Positions 46,441 to 55,437 of a DNA stretch of 64,000 nucleotides are shown here, one piece after another. Origin of the DNA: Naasia sp. SYSU D00948 (GTDB lineage: Bacteria; Actinomycetota; Actinomycetes; Actinomycetales; Microbacteriaceae); NCBI RefSeq assembly GCF_017916515.1, contig NZ_JAFMTA010000001.1, positions 2,221,127 to 2,285,126 of the forward strand. Direction: 5' to 3'. A program made the position numbers and the translations under genes. Below the pieces are notes generated by a model. The model saw only the letters and a program-made list of their open reading frames with translations. It searched no databases and had not been told where the DNA came from. The stretch's first letter is position 1. The number at the start of each line of letters is the position of its first letter.

Positions 46441-47715
46441 ATGCCCGTCATGTCCGCACCCTCCACCTCCCTCGGCCTGATCGACCGGTTCGCCGCCGCG
46501 AAGCGCGCCTCGCGTGAGCTCGCGACCCAGCGGACCGAGATCAAGAACCGCGGCCTGGAGGCGATCGCGTCCGCCCTGGTCGCCGGGACCGACCGCATCC
46601 TCGCGGCCAACCGGCTCGACCTCGAGGCGGGGGAGCGGAACGGCCTCTCCGCGGCGCTGACCGACCGGCTCCGCCTCGACGAGAAGCGGATCGGCGCTCT
46701 CGCCGACGCCGTGCTCGAGGTCGCGGCCCTCACCGATCCCGTCGGCCAGGCCGTCCGCGGAAGCGTCCTGCCGAACGGTCTGCAGGTCACCCAGGTCCGG
46801 GTGCCCTTCGGCGTCGTCGGCGCGATCTACGAGGCCCGGCCCAACGTGACGGTCGACATCGCGGCGCTCGCCCTCAAGAGCGGCAACGCCGCGGTGCTCC
46901 GGGGCGGAACGGCCGCCGAGAACTCCAACCGGGTGCTGGTCGAGATCCTCCAGGAGGCCCTCGCCTCGGTCGGGTTGCCCGCGGACGCCGTCCAGACCAT
47001 CGACGAGTTCGGCCGGGAGGGCGCGCGCGAGCTGATGCGCGCCCGCGACTACGTCGACGTCCTCATTCCCCGCGGCAGCGCCCAGCTGATCCAGGCGGTC
47101 GTGACCGAGTCGACCGTTCCCGTGATCGAGACGGGGGCCGGGGTCGTGCACATCTTCGTCGACGAGAGCGCCGACGAGCAGCTCGCGGTCGACGTGGTGC
47201 TCAACTCGAAGACCCAGCGGGTCAGCGTCTGCAACACCCTCGAGACGCTGCTCGTGCACCGGGCGGCCGCGCCGCGCCTGCTGAACCCGGTGCTGGACCG
47301 CCTGCGCGCCGCCGGCGTGACGCTGCACGCGGACGAGGCCACGCGGGAGCTGTACCCGGAGGCGGTGCCGGCGACCGAGGAGGACTGGGACGCCGAGTAC
47401 CTCTCCAAGGACCTGTCCGTCGCGATCGTCGACGACCTCGATGCGGCGATCGAGCACATCGAGAAGCACTCGACGCACCACACCGAGTCGATCCTCACGA
47501 GCGACCTGAGGAACGCCGAGCGATTCCTCGCCGAGGTCGACTCCGCGGTCGTCATGGTGAACGCCTCCACGAGGTTCACCGACGGCGGGGAGTTCGGGTT
47601 CGGAGCCGAGGTCGGCATCTCGACGCAGAAGCTGCACGCCCGCGGCCCGATGGGTCTCCAGGAGCTCACGAGCACGAAGTGGATCGTGCGGGGAGCCGGT
47701 CAGACGCGGTCCTGA
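46441..47715 (+). CDS. proA: gamma-glutamyl phosphate reductase
   Basis: 424 residues. The catalytic Cys lies in SKTQRVSVCNTLETLLVH, and VRVPFGVVGAIYEARPNVTV forms the NADPH site. Makes glutamate semialdehyde in the second step of proline synthesis. ATG 46441 or ATG 46450 could start it; no ribosome site of quality is seen before either, consistent with coupling to proB. The following 194 bases hold no gene. Confidence 0.96.
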   Translation: MPVMSAPSTSLGLIDRFAAAKRASRELATQRTEIKNRGLEAIASALVAGTDRILAANRLDLEAGERNGLSAALTDRLRLDEKRIGALADAVLEVAALTDPVGQAVRGSVLPNGLQVTQVRVPFGVVGAIYEARPNVTVDIAALALKSGNAAVLRGGTAAENSNRVLVEILQEALASVGLPADAVQTIDEFGREGARELMRARDYVDVLIPRGSAQLIQAVVTESTVPVIETGAGVVHIFVDESADEQLAVDVVLNSKTQRVSVCNTLETLLVHRAAAPRLLNPVLDRLRAAGVTLHADEATRELYPEAVPATEEDWDAEYLSKDLSVAIVDDLDAAIEHIEKHSTHHTESILTSDLRNAERFLAEVDSAVVMVNASTRFTDGGEFGFGAEVGISTQKLHARGPMGLQELTSTKWIVRGAGQTRS

Positions 47716-47909
47716 TCCGCGGCGCTCCTCATCCGCCGGGAGCCACCCGGCCGGCCCCGGGAGGTTCCGGCGGCGTCGACGCCGGCGTTCCGGCCGTACG
47801 CCGCCGGTGCTCCGGCAACTGTCAACCACTGGCTCAACCTTCGAGCCCGACCTACCGTTGCCCGCAAGAGACGGCGCCGCAGCGGCGCCCGGATCGGAGG
47901 GCAGCAGCA

Positions 47910-48536
47910 ATGAGCACACCCGAGAACACCGAGCGAAGCGACGACACCGCCGCCGTGCCCGCCGGACGCGGTCCGTCCCTCCGGCAGGACGTCATGGAAC
48001 GCGAGAAGGAGCGCTTCGGCGGCATGAAGTTCGGCTCCGCCTTCTTCGGCTGGCTGACAGCCACCGGGATGGCGGTGATCCTCACCGCGCTCGTCGCCGC
48101 GGGGGGCGCCGCCGTGGGTCTGGCGGCGAACGTGGACGAGGCGTCGGACATCCCTCCGGACCAGGCGCAGACCGCGAGCATCGTGGGGGCGATCGCCCTC
48201 GTCGTCGTCCTCTTCGTGTCGTACTACTGCGGCGGCTACGTCGCCGGCCGCATGGCTCGGTTCAACGGCGCGAAGCAGGGTCTCGCCGTCTGGCTCTGGG
48301 CGCTGATCATCGCGGTCCTCGCCGCGATCCTCGGAGCGGTCGCCGGAGCGCAGTTCAACATCCTCGCGAACCTCAACAGCTTCCCGCGCATCCCGGTCAA
48401 CGAGGGCACTCTCACCGTCGGCGGCATCATCACCGCCGTCGTGGTGGCGCTCGTCGCCCTCGCGGGCGCGGTGCTCGGCGGGCTCGCCGGCATGCGCTAC
48501 CACCGCAAGGTGGATGCCGTGGGGCTCGGCGCGTGA
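47910..48536 (+). CDS. membrane protein with four predicted helices
   Basis: 208 residues. The N-terminal 35 residues are charged and cytosolic, followed by hydrophobic segments [60 protein letters not shown] and [20 protein letters not shown]. No transport or enzymatic motif is recognised. ATG 47910 with GGAGG upstream. It lies alone between proA and a small membrane protein gene. Confidence 0.75.
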   Translation: MSTPENTERSDDTAAVPAGRGPSLRQDVMEREKERFGGMKFGSAFFGWLTATGMAVILTALVAAGGAAVGLAANVDEASDIPPDQAQTASIVGAIALVVVLFVSYYCGGYVAGRMARFNGAKQGLAVWLWALIIAVLAAILGAVAGAQFNILANLNSFPRIPVNEGTLTVGGIITAVVVALVALAGAVLGGLAGMRYHRKVDAVGLGA

Positions 48537-48664
48537 GGCCGCTCGTGCCGGCCCGGACGGCGGCGCACCTAGCGCCCCAGCCGGTCCGGCACGGCGGCCC
48601 GCCCTCGCCGGAGCGCCGGCCGGGCCGTCGCTAGACTGGGACGGCCGACCGTACAGGAGAGTCC

Positions 48665-48889
48665 ATGTCGCTGATCCACGCCGCCGTCGTGATGGCCGCC
48701 GAGGCCGAGAGGCAGCACTACGAGCTGCCCATGCCGCCGATCATGTTCGGTCTCATCGCGCTCCTGGTCTTCCTGGTCCTCGGGGTCGTCGTGTGGAGCT
48801 ACCGCGACGTGGCGAACCGCCACTCGCAGGTGTCCGGTCGGCCCGGCGGCGACGGCTCCGGACACGGCGCCGCGCACGGCGGGAGCTGA
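48665..48889 (+). CDS. small membrane protein, 74 residues, upstream of nadD
   Basis: One hydrophobic helix ([20 protein letters not shown]) after a short exposed start, then a His/Gly-rich tail. Genes for such small proteins precede nadD in many actinobacteria. ATG 48665 has CAGGAG 5 bases upstream, and a TAGACT -10-like element lies near 48632. The stop is 8 bases before nadD, so the genes are likely co-transcribed. Confidence 0.75.
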   Translation: MSLIHAAVVMAAEAERQHYELPMPPIMFGLIALLVFLVLGVVVWSYRDVANRHSQVSGRPGGDGSGHGAAHGGS

Positions 48890-48897
48890 CACCGCTC

Positions 48898-49503
48898 GTG
48901 CACTTCGAGCCGGCATCCGGGCGTCCACGCGTCGGGGTGATGGGCGGCACCTTCGATCCGATCCACCACGGCCACCTGGTGGCCGCGAGCGAGGTGGCCC
49001 AGTCGTTCGAGCTGGACGAGGTCGTGTTCGTCCCCACGTTCCAGCCGTGGCAGAAGCGCGGCGTGAGCAACGCCGAGCACCGCTACCTGATGACCGTCAT
49101 CGCAACGGCCTCCAATCCGCGCTTCACGGTGTCGCGGGTGGACATCGAGCGAGGCGGGACCACCTACACGGTCGACACCCTTCGCGATCTGAGAAGGGAG
49201 CGCCCGGACAGCGACCTGTTCTTCATCACGGGCGCCGATGCGATCAAGCAGATCTTCGACTGGAAGGACGTCGAGGGACTTTGGGACCTGGCGCACTTCG
49301 TCGCGGTCAGTCGGCCAGGACACGCCGTGTCGCTTTCCGACCTTCCGGAGCACGACGTAAGCTGGCTCGAAGTTCCGGCGCTGGCGATCTCATCGACAGA
49401 CTGCCGGAGCCGGGTGAGTAGGGGTCACCCTGTCTGGTACCTGGTACCGGACGGCGTCGTGCAATACATCTCCAAACATGATCTGTATCGGGGGGCTACA
49501 TGA
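48898..49503 (+). CDS. nadD: nicotinate-nucleotide adenylyltransferase
   Basis: 201 residues. [20 protein letters not shown] contains the HIGH-like nucleotidyl-transferase motif (HHGH) and [20 protein letters not shown] carries the ISSTxxR motif. Makes deamido-NAD from nicotinate mononucleotide and ATP. The GTG at 48898 matches the family N-terminus, although GGGAG is 12 bases upstream. Stop overlaps the start of the next gene by ATGA. Confidence 0.95.
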   Translation: MHFEPASGRPRVGVMGGTFDPIHHGHLVAASEVAQSFELDEVVFVPTFQPWQKRGVSNAEHRYLMTVIATASNPRFTVSRVDIERGGTTYTVDTLRDLRRERPDSDLFFITGADAIKQIFDWKDVEGLWDLAHFVAVSRPGHAVSLSDLPEHDVSWLEVPALAISSTDCRSRVSRGHPVWYLVPDGVVQYISKHDLYRGAT

Positions 49504-51050
49504 CTATGTGGCAGGAGCAGCAGCGGGAGCGGCCGGGAACCGCTTCGGCGTCGGCCGGGCAGCACCGGAGCCGCCGGGAGGCGCGCGACGCCGAGCGTCG
49601 GGCCAACGAGACGGGGGACCTCTCCAACGTCCACCCGTCGGGCGTCGTCGACTTCAACTCGTCGGGCAACATCTGGGACACCCTGTCCCGCCGTGCGGCC
49701 TCGCAGCTGACGGAGGCGGCCACCGAGGCTGAGCGCCGGACCGGCCGCCGCGTGTCGGACATGGGGTCGCCCGTCGAGCCCTTCAGCCACTCGACGCCGG
49801 GGCGCCCGCAGGTGCCGACGTACGACGCCCGCCGTCCGGCGGTGCCGACCTACGGTTCCGGTCTGGGCACGCAGCGGCGCAGCTTCGCTCCCGAGCCCGT
49901 GGTCCCGGAGGCCGAGGACACGCGCACGCGTCCGACCTCCCGCATCGACTCGATCCTCGGCTACTCGGGCGCCACCGGCGCCCCGCGCCTCCTCGCCGAC
50001 GAGGCACCGGCCACGGACCTCTCCGCGTCGCTCGACCACACCATGACGCGGCGCGAGCTCCGCGCTCTCCGCGAGACGGGACAGGCGCCGTCGTTCGCGC
50101 CGGTCAGCAGCCGCCAGACGGGCGCCTGGATGCCGGCCTGGGAGCCGCAGGCCGCTCCGGTCGCGCCCGCCGCGCCGGCGCCCGTCGTGCCGGCCCCGGC
50201 AGCCGCCGAGCTCGCCGGCACCGCCTTCTCGGCGTACACCGACACCGCCACCGTCGAGATGTCGGCCGTGGACCGCGCCTCCCTCGAGGCCGAGGTGCCG
50301 GTCACGCTGACCTCGGACGAGCCGGGCCAGGACACCGTCCTCATGGACACGCCGGCCGCGACGTTCTCGCTGCCGACGCCCGCGAAGTCCCCGGCCGCGC
50401 GGCGGCACGAGCCGATGGCCGCCCCCGGTGCGTTCACGCCGCCCTCGTCGGCTCCGGCCGCTCCGGTCGACGGGCTCCAGGGCTTCGAGGCGCTCATCGC
50501 TCAGGCGAGCATCGGCTTCGACGCCCCCACTCCCGCGACCGGTCCGCAGCCGCAGCGCCAGGAGGCGCCGTCCGCGCCCGCCGGCCACTGGAGCGCGCAG
50601 ACCCGGTACAAGGACGACGACGAGCTGCCCTTCGGGAGCATGCTGAGCCGCAACGTCGGCTCCTCGTCGGGCTCGACCAACGCGCTGATCATGCCGAAGG
50701 ACCCGCAGCCGGATCTCCTGAGTGCGGTCAACAGCACCGGCGAGATCTTCATCACCGGCTCGCTCGACCTGCCCCGCATCCTGTCCTCGACCGGCGCGCC
50801 CTCCGACCACTACGACTCGTCGGAGATCGACCGCCTCTTCGAGGCCAGCCAGGAGGAGCACCAGACCAACGAGGTCTCGCCGGTGCGGGCGGCTCGTGCC
50901 GTGGCGACGCACACGTCGACCCGCAGCGTGGTCGCGCCGCGGAAGCGCCACGGCGCTATGCTTCCCACGGTGCTTGCGATCACCGCCGCGCTGATGGCGG
51001 TGGGGGTCGTGGGTCTGCTCTTCGCCGGTTACGTCCTGAGGATTTTCTGA
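49500..51050 (+). CDS. 516-residue Pro/Ala-rich protein with one C-terminal membrane helix
   Basis: No catalytic family is recognised. Residues 1-45 are charged ([18 protein letters not shown]), 46-400 are low-complexity and rich in Pro, Ala, Ser and Thr with scattered short conserved-looking patches ([37 protein letters not shown]). Residues 490-513 form a membrane helix ([20 protein letters not shown]). The cytosolic part is thus tethered at its C-terminal end. Genes of this form lie between nadD and rsfS in related actinobacteria. ATGA overlap with nadD and CTGA overlap with rsfS put it in the middle of a coupled unit. Function unknown. Confidence 0.75.
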   Translation: MTMWQEQQRERPGTASASAGQHRSRREARDAERRANETGDLSNVHPSGVVDFNSSGNIWDTLSRRAASQLTEAATEAERRTGRRVSDMGSPVEPFSHSTPGRPQVPTYDARRPAVPTYGSGLGTQRRSFAPEPVVPEAEDTRTRPTSRIDSILGYSGATGAPRLLADEAPATDLSASLDHTMTRRELRALRETGQAPSFAPVSSRQTGAWMPAWEPQAAPVAPAAPAPVVPAPAAAELAGTAFSAYTDTATVEMSAVDRASLEAEVPVTLTSDEPGQDTVLMDTPAATFSLPTPAKSPAARRHEPMAAPGAFTPPSSAPAAPVDGLQGFEALIAQASIGFDAPTPATGPQPQRQEAPSAPAGHWSAQTRYKDDDELPFGSMLSRNVGSSSGSTNALIMPKDPQPDLLSAVNSTGEIFITGSLDLPRILSSTGAPSDHYDSSEIDRLFEASQEEHQTNEVSPVRAARAVATHTSTRSVVAPRKRHGAMLPTVLAITAALMAVGVVGLLFAGYVLRIF

Positions 51051-51430
51051 TTCCTGCTGCATCCGAACGAGCGGTCGAGCTGGTCCAGCTCGCGGCAGAG
51101 GCTGCCGACGACAAGGCCGCGCTCGATCCGGTCGCTCTGGACGTCGCGGGGCGGCTTCCGCTCACGGACGCCTTCCTGCTCGTCTCCGGACGGACAGAGC
51201 GCAACGTGCTGGCGATCGCTGAGGCGGTCGAGGACAAGCTCCTCGACGCCGGTGCGAAGCCGCTGCGCCGCGAGGGACGCTCCGAGGGCCGGTGGGTGCT
51301 GCTGGACTTCGGCGATGTGGTGGTGCACGTCTTCCACGAGGAGGACCGGCTCTACTACTCGCTGGAGCGGCTCTGGAAGGACTGCCCGGTGATCCCGCTC
51401 AACCTTCCGGTGGCACGGCCCAGCGAGTAG
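51047..51430 (+). CDS. rsfS: ribosomal silencing factor RsfS, non-ATG start
   Basis: 127 residues of the DUF143/Iojap family: ERAVELVQLAAEAADDKAAL, DPVALDVAGRLPLTDAFLLV, then GRWVLLDFGDVVVHVFHEED and YYSLERLWKDCPVI. It binds uL14 and blocks subunit joining in stationary phase. No ATG, GTG or TTG is available at the expected N-terminus. GAGGA at 51038-51042 is placed for CTG at 51047 (overlapping the upstream stop as CTGA) or ATT at 51050. The frame before this is closed or lacks starts. Coupled to nadD and the 516-residue gene. Confidence 0.9.
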   Translation: MIPAASERAVELVQLAAEAADDKAALDPVALDVAGRLPLTDAFLLVSGRTERNVLAIAEAVEDKLLDAGAKPLRREGRSEGRWVLLDFGDVVVHVFHEEDRLYYSLERLWKDCPVIPLNLPVARPSE

Positions 51431-51610
51431 GCCGTGCCCCGGCGGGTCCTGTGCCGGCGATGCCAGGCGCGGGTGATGCGGACTTCCGCCTACCCGTACC
51501 CGACCGCGTCCTGTCCGTGCGACCGGCGCAGTGCGTGCTCATCGGGTGCTCTGGGCCCGTGCTCAGGGCAGTCCCGGTAGCGTCGGATCACACGACCACA
51601 GGAGGACCTG

Positions 51611-51916
51611 ATGAAGTGCCCGAATGACGGCGCCACGCTCATCATGAGCGAGCGCAGCGGTGTCGAGATCGACTACTGCCCGGAGTGCCGCGGCGTGTGG
51701 CTCGACCGGGGCGAGCTCGACAAGATCATCGACCGCGCCGGCTCGTCCCCTGCCCCCGCCGCCACGGGGAGCTCCGGCGGTGCCTACCCGCCGCCCGGCC
51801 AGGGTGGCGCCTATCCCGACATGCCCTACGGCACCGGCTACGCCGACCCGCGCCAGCAGCACGGCTACGGCCGCCCCAAGAAGCGCGAGAACTGGCTGAG
51901 CGAGCTGTTCGACTGA
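51611..51916 (+). CDS. zinc-ribbon (TFIIB-type) protein
   Basis: 101 residues. MKCPNDGATLIMSERSGVEI then DYCPECRGVWLDRGELDKII is the zf-TFIIB module: two CxxC-like knuckles with the WLDRGEL signature, one structural zinc. The C-terminal half is Gly/Pro/Tyr-rich and disordered (GYADPRQQHGYGRPKKREN), ending ENWLSELFD, a frequent tail in this family. Function unknown. ATG 51611 with AGGAG 5 bases upstream. The tRNA-Ala gene follows 63 bases after the stop. Confidence 0.85.
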   Translation: MKCPNDGATLIMSERSGVEIDYCPECRGVWLDRGELDKIIDRAGSSPAPAATGSSGGAYPPPGQGGAYPDMPYGTGYADPRQQHGYGRPKKRENWLSELFD

Positions 51917-51979
51917 CGACTCCGTCCGGAGAGGGCCTCGACGTGTAGTAAACTCGTCGAGGCCTCTTCGGAGGCCGAT

Positions 51980-52055
51980 GGGCCTGTGGCGCAGCTGGTA
52001 GCGCACCTGCATGGCATGCAGGGGGTCAGGGGTTCGAGTCCCCTCAGGTCCACCA
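51980..52055 (+). tRNA. tRNA-Ala (anticodon GGC), left copy
   Basis: GGGCCTG pairs with CAGGTCC, giving the G3-U70 pair that is the alanine identity signal. Anticodon loop ATGGCAT gives GGC, and CCA is encoded. It has a native upstream flank, but the downstream flank is foreign to it: no terminator follows. Identical over 76 bases to 54114-54189. Confidence 0.95.
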
Positions 52056-52104
52056 AAACTCCCGGTCAAGTCCCAGATCCCCACTCTCTCATGAGGGAGT
52101 TGAG

Positions 52105-52350
52105 ATGTTGGGTCGTCACTTACTGGACACTTCGCGCGATCGTCGCCGAGCGAGTTCAGGGCTTCTCGAGGTATCTGAACGGGTCGCGGAAGCGGCTGCG
52201 CACCTTCGCTGTATGGACGGCGTTGGCGGTTCGGATACGGGACACGGGAACTATGTCTCGTTGGCCGACCTTGCCGCCCAGCTGAAGCCGGCGCGTTCCT
52301 CCTCGCTCGCTGCGAAATCGGTGTCCCAGTACGTCGCGACCCTGTCGTAG
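52105..52350 (+). CDS. hypothetical protein, 81 residues
   Basis: ATG 52105 with GGGAG 5 bases upstream. It reads LLDTSRDRRRASSGLLEVSE, then HGNYVSLADLAAQLKPARSS and KSVSQYVATLS. The middle could form a helix-turn-helix-like pair, but this is not certain. No family recognised. Directly downstream of the left tRNA-Ala copy and inside the atypical segment. Confidence 0.4.
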   Translation: MLGRHLLDTSRDRRRASSGLLEVSERVAEAAAHLRCMDGVGGSDTGHGNYVSLADLAAQLKPARSSSLAAKSVSQYVATLS

Positions 52351-52424
52351 GCGGTCCAGTTCGAGCCGCCCGGACGCGGGTGTCTGGCTGTCTTCATAGC
52401 GCGCCCCCGACTAGGGGTCGGAGG

Positions 52425-53150
52425 CTAGCCGCGCCACTTCCGCAGTAACCGGCGCAAGCGTAGGCCCAACCCCTGTATCGCTCCCTGAGGCTTCAACTTC
52501 TCTTGGATGTCGTTGGACTGCTGGCGTGGGCCCGGTCCCTGCTTCCCAGCGGCAGAACGCAAACGCTCAACGGGGTCGGACCGATGGCGACGCCACCGGT
52601 AACCACTGGCGTCGCGAAACGTGACTGTCGACTCAACTGAAGGGATTGCTGAGGAGGACTCGCTGGGCAGTACGAGATTGACGACGTAATCGCCCTTCGG
52701 ATCGATAGTCTCCACTTCGATCGAGACGTCGTCCCATATGCGGTTTTCCCCGGCGTCGACCAGTTGAATTGTTGCAGGACCGATGAGTTCCTCACTGCCG
52801 TTGTGGATTACGGCGGTGACGTGGATGACGGGCTTGAGCGCGCGGCACATGTCCCGCTCTCCTGGCTTTCCCGCTGCAACATGCTCGACGGTCCCGGGCG
52901 CCGCATCGCCCTTCCGGGCATCGTTCTGAAGAAGGTAAAACTTGTCGCCCTTCTTATGCACCGTTACATCCTCGACTCTCGAGTACACGAGCCGCGACTG
53001 AGCCTCACGACGGACTCCCACACTGAACGCGTACGAAATGGCTGCGACTACAAACGCAAATGATGTGAAGATTGCCGAAATCCATTCCGGCCACGTGCCG
53101 AGGCCGATTCCCTGGTCGGGCCCTTGAGTGGAGACGAGCAGCAACAGCAT
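52425..53150 (-). CDS. hypothetical single-pass membrane protein, 241 residues
   Basis: MLLLLVSTQGPDQGIGLGT precedes a hydrophobic helix WISAIFTSFAFVVAAISYAF, then a long cytosolic part with beta-rich character (EELIGPATIQLVDAGENRIW, VSIEVETIDPKGDYVVNLVL) and a very basic tail (GLRLRRLLRKWRG). Likely an inner-membrane-anchored protein of unknown role. ATG 53150; the frame is open upstream to 53483 without coding character, and no strong ribosome site is seen. Codon use differs from neighbouring chromosomal genes, pointing to transfer. Confidence 0.55.
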   Translation of the reverse strand: MLLLLVSTQGPDQGIGLGTWPEWISAIFTSFAFVVAAISYAFSVGVRREAQSRLVYSRVEDVTVHKKGDKFYLLQNDARKGDAAPGTVEHVAAGKPGERDMCRALKPVIHVTAVIHNGSEELIGPATIQLVDAGENRIWDDVSIEVETIDPKGDYVVNLVLPSESSSAIPSVESTVTFRDASGYRWRRHRSDPVERLRSAAGKQGPGPRQQSNDIQEKLKPQGAIQGLGLRLRRLLRKWRG

Positions 53151-53389
53151 GTGAAAAGGGTGGCGGCCTGGCACATGGCCGGTAGAGGCACACGCCCCTT
53201 GCGTCGCTGAGCATCTTCGGTGTCGGCCGTTTACGTGCGCTGAAGAATCGAAGCCTGCCGACGCGCATCGGCTCCTCCGTATGGCCCTGCCCCAGCTCGA
53301 GGTTCCCGCGCGCCTAATCAACGTCTTAGCGCGTGGGCTAGCTCGCACCTCGTCGACGTGGTCGGCGTGCCACTCGAGCGGCGCGCTAA

Positions 53390-53873
53390 GAGGGCTGCGA
53401 GGGCGCGGACCCGGCCGGCCGGTTCCTCCGCAGCATCGCATCGTCCCAGTCGCGCTGCGACACCGGGGCCGCCTTCCAGGCATAGAACGCCTGCTTCGAG
53501 AACCTCAACACCCGGCAAGTCACCGCGACGGGGATGCCATCCGCGGCGAGTTCGAGGACCAGCGGGTAGATCATTTTGGGATCGACGACTGGGAGAAATA
53601 GGCCGCCGCTCGGCGCAGGATCCCGTTCTCCTGTTTTAGCAGCCGAATCCGCTTCCTGGCCTCCCGCAGCTCGACGCTCTCGCCGCCACCGCCGGCCGGT
53701 TTGCCGGACACGACACCGTCGTCTCGGTCGGCCAATCGCAACCACCGCTTCAGACACGTCTCGGAGATCCCGAAGTCTCTCGCGACCTGCCGCACCGGCG
53801 CGTCACTCTTCCGCGCCACCGCGATCACGTCGCGCCGGAACTCCTCCGGGTACGCCTTCACCACAAGGTCCAT
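53390..53873 (-). pseudogene. IS3-family transposase remnant (orfA complete, orfB truncated)
   Basis: The orfA reading KAYPEEFRRDVIAVARKSDA, then DFGISETCLKRWLRLADRDD and ARKRIRLLKQENGILRRAAA, is the HTH plus leucine-zipper part of an IS3 transposase, from ATG 53873 to TGA 53571-53573. orfB begins at ATG 53574 overlapping the orfA stop (AAAATGA, the usual frameshift site) and reads IYPLVLELAADGIPVAVTCR then SKQAFYAWKAAPVSQRDWDD before losing similarity at about 53430 and ending at 53386. The catalytic DDE core is absent, so the copy is inactive. The right end of the insertion sequence is missing. Confidence 0.85.
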
Positions 53874-54113
53874 CCTCCCCGGCAGATGCACAGATGCACC
53901 TACCCGTCAGGAGTCAACCGAACCTTCAGCAGTCCCCCCCGTGTCGCGGCGCAATTTGAGTTGTCGTCATTTACTCGACGGTTCAGGTGCCTCGAGACTC
54001 CTCGAAGACTCGCCAGGACCTTCGAACGCCAGTCACGTATGCTGGCTGAATCACCGCCCGAGTGAAGCCGAGGGGCTAGATCCCGGGGTTTTTGGCGATC
54101 CGTGCGACCATCC

Positions 54114-54189
54114 GGGCCTGTGGCGCAGCTGGTAGCGCACCTGCATGGCATGCAGGGGGTCAGGGGTTCGAGTCCCCTCAGGTCCACCA
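54114..54189 (+). tRNA. tRNA-Ala (anticodon GGC), right copy
   Basis: Identical to 51980-52055, with G3-U70 and encoded CCA. Followed after 3 bases by a strong Rho-independent terminator, which suggests that this side is the native 3' flank. The upstream sequence (GGGGTTTTTGGCGATCCG) belongs to the inserted segment; whether it drives transcription is unknown. Confidence 0.95.
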
Positions 54190-54192
54190 ATG

Positions 54193-54227
54193 AGAGAAGC
54201 GCCGTCCGGGAGGACGGCGCTTTTCTC
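54193..54227 (+). terminator. Rho-independent terminator after tRNA-Ala
   Basis: AGCGCCGTCC and GGACGGCGCT form a perfect 10-bp stem with a GGGA loop, then TTTCTC. The stem is repeated, in degenerate form, at 54785-54812. Confidence 0.88.
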
Positions 54228-54297
54228 ATCCGCCGGGCCGCCGCGGTCCCGCGCGAAGAAGTGACCGGCATACCGACTGCCGCCGGCTCGAACCCGG

Positions 54298-54531
54298 TCA
54301 CATGCCGCCGTCGCCGCCGAAACCGCCGCCGTCGATCGGGCCGTGCCCGATCCCGCCGCGGCCGAGAGAGTCGCTCGGCGTGTACGGAACCGGCAGTCCG
54401 TAGCTGTGCAGCTTCTGCTCGTACCGGTGCACGTTCACCCGCTCCGGCAGCTCCTTCAGAGCACGTTCCGCATCGTCGTCGCGCCCCATGTCCCGAAGCC
54501 GCGCGACGATCTCATCCCGGTCGATCTTCAC
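54298..54531 (-). CDS. small hypothetical protein, 77 residues, Gly-rich end
   Basis: GTG 54531 with AGGAGG 7 bases upstream. KIDRDEIVARLRDMGRDDDA then ERALKELPERVNVHRYEQKL give a helical acidic/basic protein, followed by a Gly-rich tail (GRGGIGHGPIDGGGFGGDGG). No family known. The strong ribosome site supports a real gene. Confidence 0.65.
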   Translation of the reverse strand: MKIDRDEIVARLRDMGRDDDAERALKELPERVNVHRYEQKLHSYGLPVPYTPSDSLGRGGIGHGPIDGGGFGGDGGM

Positions 54532-54740
54532 GTTGCACCTCCTGACGTGAACCACCCTCCGGACGTAAGCGGCGCTCCGGCAGGGTCTATCGCCCCGGAG
54601 CGCGTGCAGGAGTGGCCGCACATGCACCGGGTGCCTCGCACGTCGGCAGGAACTCCGCGCATTCGGTGGATGCCGGCTCCCAGGCTTCGACCAGAGAGAA
54701 GGTCGGATCCCTGCAGTCGTCGGAGAGTCACCCGCCTCGC

Positions 54741-54812
54741 AGGGGAGTCCGGGGTTCGAGTGCCTGGAACCCTGCAACGAGAGAAGCGCCGTCCGTCAGC
54801 GCCGCGCTTCCG
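54741..54812 (+). repeat. degenerate copy of a tRNA-Ala 3' end with terminator
   Basis: GGGGTTCGAGT at 54751-54761 followed by a damaged acceptor stem, then GAGAAGCGCCGTCC at 54781-54794 and a decayed stem. The same order (T arm, acceptor, GAGAAGCGCCGTCC) is seen intact at 54162-54207. It looks like a relic of an earlier duplication or att site near the same tRNA gene. Confidence 0.55.
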
Positions 54813-54833
54813 TCATCCTTCCCGGCGCAGCAG

Positions 54834-55214
54834 TCAGGAGGCAGCTGCGGGCGGCGTCGCGCCGTCGGCGGGGATGTCCTCGAACACCACCCAGTCCTCC
54901 TGGAGCTTGCCGTCGGCGACGCGATGCAGCGTGATCCCGCGGCGGATCCCCACGGGGGTTCGGATCCACCATCGCTCGGCGACGAGGTCACCGTTGCCGA
55001 TCAGCTCGTCGATGCCGCTCTCGACGTCCTCGCCTTGGAACTGCTCGCCCGCGGTGAGAAGGAACTGTCGCCAGCTCTCCCGCCCGCGTACTTCCAGCCC
55101 GTTTCCGCCGTGCACGACGAAATCCGGGGCGACGAGCTCGTCCAGCACGCTCAGGTCCTTTCCGGGGACCTGGTTGAAGCGTCGGACCAGCTCGAAGTTC
55201 TCCTCATCGGACAC
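54834..55214 (-). CDS. SnoaL-like / ester-cyclase-type protein
   Basis: 126 residues with a cone-shaped NTF2-like fold: NFELVRRFNQVPGKDLSVLD, ELVAPDFVVHGGNGLEVRGR, RESWRQFLLTAGEQFQGEDV, then DLVAERWWIRTPVGIRRGIT. The pattern of Asp/His in the cavity fits SnoaL-like polyketide cyclases or, more widely, proteins of unspecified small-molecule binding. No partner biosynthesis genes are nearby. ATG 55214 with a short AAGGAG upstream. Divergent from the SRPBCC gene at 55438. Confidence 0.8.
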   Translation of the reverse strand: MSDEENFELVRRFNQVPGKDLSVLDELVAPDFVVHGGNGLEVRGRESWRQFLLTAGEQFQGEDVESGIDELIGNGDLVAERWWIRTPVGIRRGITLHRVADGKLQEDWVVFEDIPADGATPPAAAS

Positions 55215-55437
55215 GGGCGACTCCTTCGTCGAGCATGGTGGCAGTGAGGCACCAGTGTGAGGTCCCCGCTCCCAGCGCGCCCGGGTCGAACGTCCCGCTC
55301 CCGGCTGCAGTGCCGTGCGCGGCGGCCGCCCGGCGCCGGACCCCGACGCCCTCGTAGCCCCGGCTGCGGAGGGATCTTGACACCCGTCTCCGGGTGGGCG
55401 ATCGTTCCCGAATCACTCCGGGCCGGAAGGGGCGCAG

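Larger units (their letters stand above)
51980..54190. mobile_element. 2.1-kb insertion between duplicated tRNA-Ala genes
   Basis: Two identical tRNA-Ala genes (77-bp perfect repeat including one base after CCA) enclose about 2 kb with lower GC and unusual codon use: an 81-residue and a 241-residue hypothetical gene and an IS3 remnant. The left copy keeps what looks like the native promoter side and the right copy the native terminator side, as expected when an element carrying a complete tRNA gene integrates at the tRNA. No integrase is present, so it would be a decayed or passively acquired element. A plain gene duplication followed by IS insertion is the alternative. Confidence 0.5.
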
